DNA from: Candidatus Solincola jinzensis
GTDB taxonomy: Bacteria; Actinomycetota; Geothermincolia; Geothermincolales; RBG-13-55-18
Length of the DNA stretch: 9,349 nt
Assembly: GCA_015711875.1 (NCBI GenBank)
Contig: JACVJG010000078.1
Span: 1 to 9,349, forward strand
Direction of reading: 5' to 3'
The translations under genes and the position numbers were made by a program. Shown in pieces: positions 6,509 through 9,349 of the stretch (its first letter is position 1; each line of letters starts with the position of its first letter). Under the pieces are notes generated by a model. The model ran no database searches, was not told the origin of the DNA, and was given only the letters and a program-made list of their open reading frames with translations.

Positions 6509-7099
6509 CTAACTGCGGAACAGGTAGGTCAGGCGCCTGCGGAGAACCTCCTCCGAACGCTCAGGCGACACAGCCAGGCTGCGCGGGTCGGAGCGGAAGC
6601 GCCTTTTCAGCTCGTGGCTGTAGCCGAGGGAAAGGTCCTCGCGGTTTTTTTCCAGGTGCTGGAATATCTCTCGCGCCGTTCCCTTTTCCACCTGGAACCA
6701 GGCGTGGGTGCCGTCAGCGAGGTTGAAATGTGGTCGTAACGCCAAATTTACGCCTCCTGGAGCCGTAGTGATCTCCTCGAGGTAGAACCAGACCAGGGCA
6801 GAGGTATCGCGCTCCAGGGATTCCACGACCCTCATCCTCGAGCGCGCGTTGCGGGTGATGAGAAAGACAGACAGCAGCCAAGAGAGGATGAGGGCCGCGC
6901 CGCAATACCTCAGGAAGGTCACCGCGTCCATCCCTTTTTCCGCGTCCCCACCCGGGGAGGACAGCAGTCCCGCGATAAGCATGGTCGCGCCAGCGGCTAG
7001 CAGGAAAAAGGATGCCGCCAACTGCCTTCTCCTGAACTTCACCGCGCTCTCGCGCAGCGCGCCCAAAAGGCCTTCCGGAAAGGCGGCTTCCTTCTTCAT
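6509..7099 (-). CDS. Two-helix membrane protein of unknown function
   Basis: 196 residues. I do not recognise the family. Start supported by GAGGTG five bases before the ATG. A short basic N-terminal stretch (residues 1-26, with FRRRQ at 22-26) is followed by two membrane segments, about 27-47 (LAASFFLLAAGATMLIAGLL) and about 61-82 (TFLRYCGAALILSWLLSVFL), joined by a short loop containing GGDAEKGMD. The rest (83-196) is soluble and charged, with a probable helix-strand domain: VVESLERD, VWFYLEEITTAPGG, LALRPHFNLADG, HAWFQVEKGTAREIFQHLEKN, and a basic C-terminus. By the positive-inside rule both ends are probably cytoplasmic. It lies between two SDR genes on the same strand, 89 bases after the upstream one, so it could be co-transcribed with it. 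A membrane-anchored accessory or sensor role is possible but unsupported by any motif. Confidence 0.8.
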   Translation of the reverse strand: MKKEAAFPEGLLGALRESAVKFRRRQLAASFFLLAAGATMLIAGLLSSPGGDAEKGMDAVTFLRYCGAALILSWLLSVFLITRNARSRMRVVESLERDTSALVWFYLEEITTAPGGVNLALRPHFNLADGTHAWFQVEKGTAREIFQHLEKNREDLSLGYSHELKRRFRSDPRSLAVSPERSEEVLRRRLTYLFRS

Positions 7100-7169
7100 C
7101 TCACACCTCTTCGCATCCGCGAGACATGCCGTCGCAGGCGACTTTACCCACGAGAAGTAGTAGCGACGA

Positions 7170-7190
7170 AGCCGCTGGACCTTAGCGGCT
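7170..7190 (-). terminator. Hairpin overlapping the second SDR's stop codon
   Basis: AGCCGCT (7170-7176) pairs perfectly with AGCGGCT (7184-7190) around a 7-base loop. The stop codon occupies 7189-7191, so the stem begins inside it. On the leftward strand it is followed by a pyrimidine-rich stretch without a clean T-run. It may partly terminate or stabilise the mRNA between this SDR and the membrane-protein gene. Confidence 0.45.
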
Positions 7191-8013
7191 AGAAGGGGCG
7201 GTTATCCACCCGGTGCCAGCCGTCCATGGACCTGTCGACCCTGGTGATATGGAAGATAAAGTCCAGCAGCTTTGGCATGCACAGGCCACGCAGGAAGGCC
7301 ACCAGCCAGACGTCGAAGCGAGGCACGCAGACCTCGGCCTTGTTCTTCTTCACCGCGTCCAGCACCGCGTCCGCCACCTTCTGGGGGTCCTGCCAGCGCG
7401 TGATGACGGGAGGCTTGCCTCCCTCGAACATGCCGGTGGCCACGTAGCCGGGGTTGACGATGGTGAAATCGACCCCGCTCCCCCGCAACTCCATGCGTAT
7501 GGAGTCGGTGATGCCTATGTTCGCGAACTTGGTGGCGCAGTATCCCCCCATCTTGGCCGTGCCCGTCTTGCCGGCCACGGAGCATATGTTCACCACATGC
7601 CCGCTGCCGCGCCTGACCATGTCCGGGACCACCGCCTGCATCATCCACACATAGCCGTAGTAGTTGACCTCCATCATGCGCTTGATCGCCTGCTCCGAGA
7701 GCTCCAGGACGGGCCGGCACTCGGTGATACCGGCGTTGTTGATGAGCACGTCTATGGGCCCCACCTCGGCGACGGCTTTCTTCACCACCGCGAAGCAGTC
7801 GTCACGGCTGGATACGTCGTGGCGGTAGGCATAAGTCTCACCTCCGCAGCTTTTCAGCTCCTCCGCCGCCTTCTGCAAGGCCTCCTCGTCGATGTCGGTC
7901 ATGATCACCCGGCAGCCTTCGCGACAGAAATTCGCGGCATGCATCTTTCCCATGCCGCGAGCCGCTCCGGTCACCAGAACCACCTTGCCTCTCAAGTCCC
8001 TCACTTTCCTCAC
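7189..8013 (-). CDS. Second SDR family oxidoreductase
   Basis: 274 residues with a GTG start at 8013; GAAAGGA lies seven bases upstream, and the only nearby ATG (8021) is out of frame. A second in-frame GTG at 8004 would remove three residues. Classical SDR motifs: TGAARGMG (15-22), D40 ending the second strand (NAD(H) preference), D66, INNAG (91-95), catalytic N117, S145, Y158, K162 (YCATK), and NPGYVATGMF (187-196). The C-terminal part from about 233 is again hydrophobic (FDVWLVAFLRGLCMPKLLDF) with a charged tail ending DNRPF. It shares family and extension type with the SDR at 6205-5354 but differs clearly in sequence, so these are separate paralogues, not a recent duplication. It is the first gene of a leftward group and is transcribed away from the CrtC-like gene, a layout that often means shared regulation. 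Substrate unknown; a hydrophobic alcohol or ketone is the likely class. Confidence 0.9.
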   Translation of the reverse strand: MRKVRDLRGKVVLVTGAARGMGKMHAANFCREGCRVIMTDIDEEALQKAAEELKSCGGETYAYRHDVSSRDDCFAVVKKAVAEVGPIDVLINNAGITECRPVLELSEQAIKRMMEVNYYGYVWMMQAVVPDMVRRGSGHVVNICSVAGKTGTAKMGGYCATKFANIGITDSIRMELRGSGVDFTIVNPGYVATGMFEGGKPPVITRWQDPQKVADAVLDAVKKNKAEVCVPRFDVWLVAFLRGLCMPKLLDFIFHITRVDRSMDGWHRVDNRPF

Positions 8014-8185
8014 TTTCCCATCCTTTCTCCCTCTGGGAACTCCCGCGCGGAGCGGCGCATGCCGCTGCCGCCTCTCCCTTCCTGCGCCTCGATACGGCCA
8101 CGGTTACCGGCGTGGAACACAAGATCTGCATGAGTCTGACGACAGCATGATTTTACTACGATTCATGTGCGCGAGGTATCGCGCT

Positions 8186-8221
8186 CATGCCTGGCATTGC
8201 TCGCCGCTTTCGCCAGGCATG
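8186..8221. repeat. 10-base perfect inverted repeat
   Basis: CATGCCTGGC (8186-8195) is exactly complementary to GCCAGGCATG (8212-8221), with a 16-base spacer. Longest perfect inverted repeat I found in the window. It sits near the middle of the divergent intergenic region. The arm spacing (26 bases from arm start to arm start) would allow either an RNA stem-loop or paired protein sites on DNA. No T-run follows. Confidence 0.5.
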
Positions 8222-8380
8222 CATGCGTTTCCTGGCGGTATGACCCAACCTTCAGGCGAGCGGCGCTTTGCCGGGGAGCTCTTCCGGGGGTCCATCGCCG
8301 CTTTGGGCGCCGCGGCTGCCGGTCTCCCCCTCCCGTTGATGCCTTAGGTGATGTGACCCGCGATAGGCTTCTGAGCGACG

Positions 8381-8409
8381 TTTCAAGTCCTCGCATGCGG
8401 GCATATAGG
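8381..8409 (+). promoter_or_regulatory. Candidate promoter for the CrtC-like gene
   Basis: TTTCAA (8381-8386) and TATAGG (8404-8409) are separated by 17 bases, the optimal spacing for a main-sigma-factor promoter. The boxes match the consensus at three and four of six positions. Transcription would begin near 8416, giving a leader of about 40 bases before the start at 8457. Confidence 0.35.
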
Positions 8410-8440
8410 AATTAAAGATGGGAGGAAAGCAGGTGCTTCG

Positions 8441-8450
8441 AGGAGGGAGG
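8441..8450 (+). promoter_or_regulatory. Ribosome-binding site fixing the start at 8457
   Basis: AGGAGGGAGG ends six bases before the ATG at 8457. An in-frame ATG at 8418 would add 13 residues but has only a weak AGGA (8407-8410) in front, overlapping the candidate -10 box, so the later start is preferred. Confidence 0.65.
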
Positions 8451-8456
8451 GACGAG

Positions 8457-9349
8457 ATGGGGGAGCGGGGGTTTAACCTGAACTGGAAATGTCTGGCGCT
8501 GGAGAACCTGGCGGTGGCGGTGGCGGTGCGCGCCCTGGCCCGGCGCGGCCTCACCTACCAGATCATCCCGGTGGGGATGTACGGCAGCCGCCCCGTGGAG
8601 GAGCTCAACCGCGGCCTCGAGCCCGCCGCCGACGCGCAGCATCCCTACCGGGGGCGCTTCTACTGGGAGTGGTGGTATTTCGACGCCCAGTTCGACGACG
8701 GGCACCGCTGCGTGCTGGAGCTGCAGTGGCCCAACCTCACCAACATCTTCGCCAGGGAATGCACCATGCTCTTCAACGTCTACACCCCCGACGGGCGGGA
8801 GTACAACAACATCGTGCCCTTTCCCGCGGAGATGTGGAGGGCTTCCCGCGAGACCTGCGACGTGGCCATCGGCGACAACACCATCGCCGGCTACTATCCC
8901 GAGTACCGCGTGAGGTTCAAGCACAAGAACCTGGCCTGCGACCTCGTCTTCGAGAACCTCCTCCCGGGCTGGACGCGGGGCACGGGCGAGATCATGTTCG
9001 GCATGCCGGAGAAGGAGCAGGTCTTCGGGTGGGTGGTGGCGCAGCCGCGGGCGCGTGTCCGCGGCACCCTGAGCGTGGACGGGGTGGAGCGCGAGGTGAC
9101 CGGCCTGGGCTACCACGACCACAACTGGGGCAACGGCATGGTTCCCCGCTACCTCTCCCACTGGGTGTGGGGCCGGCTGACCACCGACCGCGTGACCATG
9201 ATCTTCGCCGACGTGGTCACCTCGAAGCGTTGCGGGGAGATCCACATCCCCATCGTCTTTCTGGCCCTCGACGACACCATCGTCCTGGAGTCCTCGCGGG
9301 CGGAGTACGCCGTGGGCGACTACAGGGCCGACAGCGCCGGATTCCAGAT
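8457..9349 (+). CDS. CrtC/AttH-like lipocalin-fold protein (partial, 3' end missing)
   Basis: 297 codons are present and the frame is still open at the right edge. Two hallmarks of the CrtC (carotenoid 1,2-hydratase)/AttH group are visible: YWEWWYFDAQFDDG (69-82) and the GLGYHDHNWGN motif (216-226), which in these proteins belong to the two lipocalin-like beta-barrels. Members bind or transform hydrophobic substrates; CrtC adds water to acyclic carotenoids, while most actinobacterial members are uncharacterised. The N-terminus (residues 9-40) is hydrophobic with basic residues but has no clear signal-peptide cleavage site. Between the motifs are alternating strands (CVLELQWPNL, TMLFNVYTPDG, YRVRFKHKNLACDLVFEN). 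Third codon positions are about 95% G/C by hand count (14 A/T-ending of 297), higher than the left half of the window. It is divergent from the SDR at 8013-7189. No carotenoid gene is visible, so a carotenoid role should not be assumed. Confidence 0.75.
   Translation, partial: MGERGFNLNWKCLALENLAVAVAVRALARRGLTYQIIPVGMYGSRPVEELNRGLEPAADAQHPYRGRFYWEWWYFDAQFDDGHRCVLELQWPNLTNIFARECTMLFNVYTPDGREYNNIVPFPAEMWRASRETCDVAIGDNTIAGYYPEYRVRFKHKNLACDLVFENLLPGWTRGTGEIMFGMPEKEQVFGWVVAQPRARVRGTLSVDGVEREVTGLGYHDHNWGNGMVPRYLSHWVWGRLTTDRVTMIFADVVTSKRCGEIHIPIVFLALDDTIVLESSRAEYAVGDYRADSAGFQ

Larger units (their letters stand above)
8014..8456. other. Divergent intergenic region between SDR and CrtC-like genes
   Basis: 443 bases, no convincing gene. 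It must hold promoters for both directions. Rightward, TTTCAA (8381-8386) and TATAGG (8404-8409) are a spaced candidate. Leftward, TAAAAT (complement of 8150-8155) could be a -10 box, but no good -35 lies at the right distance. Two inverted repeats are present: AGCGGC/GCCGCT (8051-8056 with 8061-8066), which would form a hairpin in the SDR leader, and the 10-base repeat at 8186-8221. Open frames here show no protein-like pattern. Confidence 0.5.

Noticed and set aside
7213..8133. Long + strand open frame opposite the second SDR
   Set aside because: The opposite strand carries the full SDR motif set; this frame is His/Ala-rich with no domain pattern.
8412..9245. 277-codon open frame antisense to the CrtC-like gene
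   Set aside because: The + strand has a strong ribosome-binding site and the EWWYFD and GYHDHNWGN hallmarks; the antisense reading is a low-complexity Val/His/Ala/Gly-rich product of extreme third-position GC.

Overview
The window is a GC-rich bacterial chromosome segment with six protein-coding genes (one cut by the right edge) and possibly the last codons of another at the left edge. The best taxonomic clue is the C-terminal module of the gene at 3179-5185, which begins WYLAEG and contains ETWILVQNPNP. I associate this module, from memory, with secreted proteins of deep-branching, often uncultured Actinomycetota (Geothermincolia-like lineages). The high GC, GTG start use and abundance of short-chain dehydrogenases fit that placement, but it remains an inference.

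Layout: 1-79 may hold the end of an upstream gene. 80-655 is non-coding with three inverted repeats. 656-2026 (+) encodes a metallo-beta-lactamase-fold/double-rhodanese protein of the persulfide dioxygenase group, with an altered metal motif. 2372-2761 (+) is a small unrecognised protein. 2762-3178 is non-coding and includes a sharply AT-rich leader. 3179-5185 (+) is an exported protein made of about twelve 40-41-residue propeller-type repeats plus the WYLAEG module. It converges with a leftward group: a short-chain dehydrogenase (SDR, 6205-5354), a two-helix membrane protein (7099-6509) and a second SDR (8013-7189). After a 443-base divergent intergenic region, a CrtC/AttH-like lipocalin-fold protein starts at 8457 (+) and runs off the right edge.

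How they may work together: the left half suggests sulfane-sulfur handling plus a cell-surface or secreted repeat protein, with no evident link between the two. The right half (two SDRs, each with a hydrophobic C-terminal extension, a membrane protein and a divergent lipocalin-like enzyme) looks like modification of a hydrophobic substrate such as a lipid, isoprenoid or steroid-like compound; the substrate cannot be read from the sequence. Codon third positions differ strongly: by hand count about 60% G/C at the start of the 656 gene, about 63% in the last propeller repeats, about 88% in the WYLAEG module and about 95% in the CrtC-like gene. The window is therefore compositionally mosaic.

No rRNA, tRNA, CRISPR array, insertion sequence or phage gene was recognised. 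No clearly new multi-gene system is evident. The items most worth following are the altered MBL metal site, the modular propeller protein and the SDR/CrtC-like locus.
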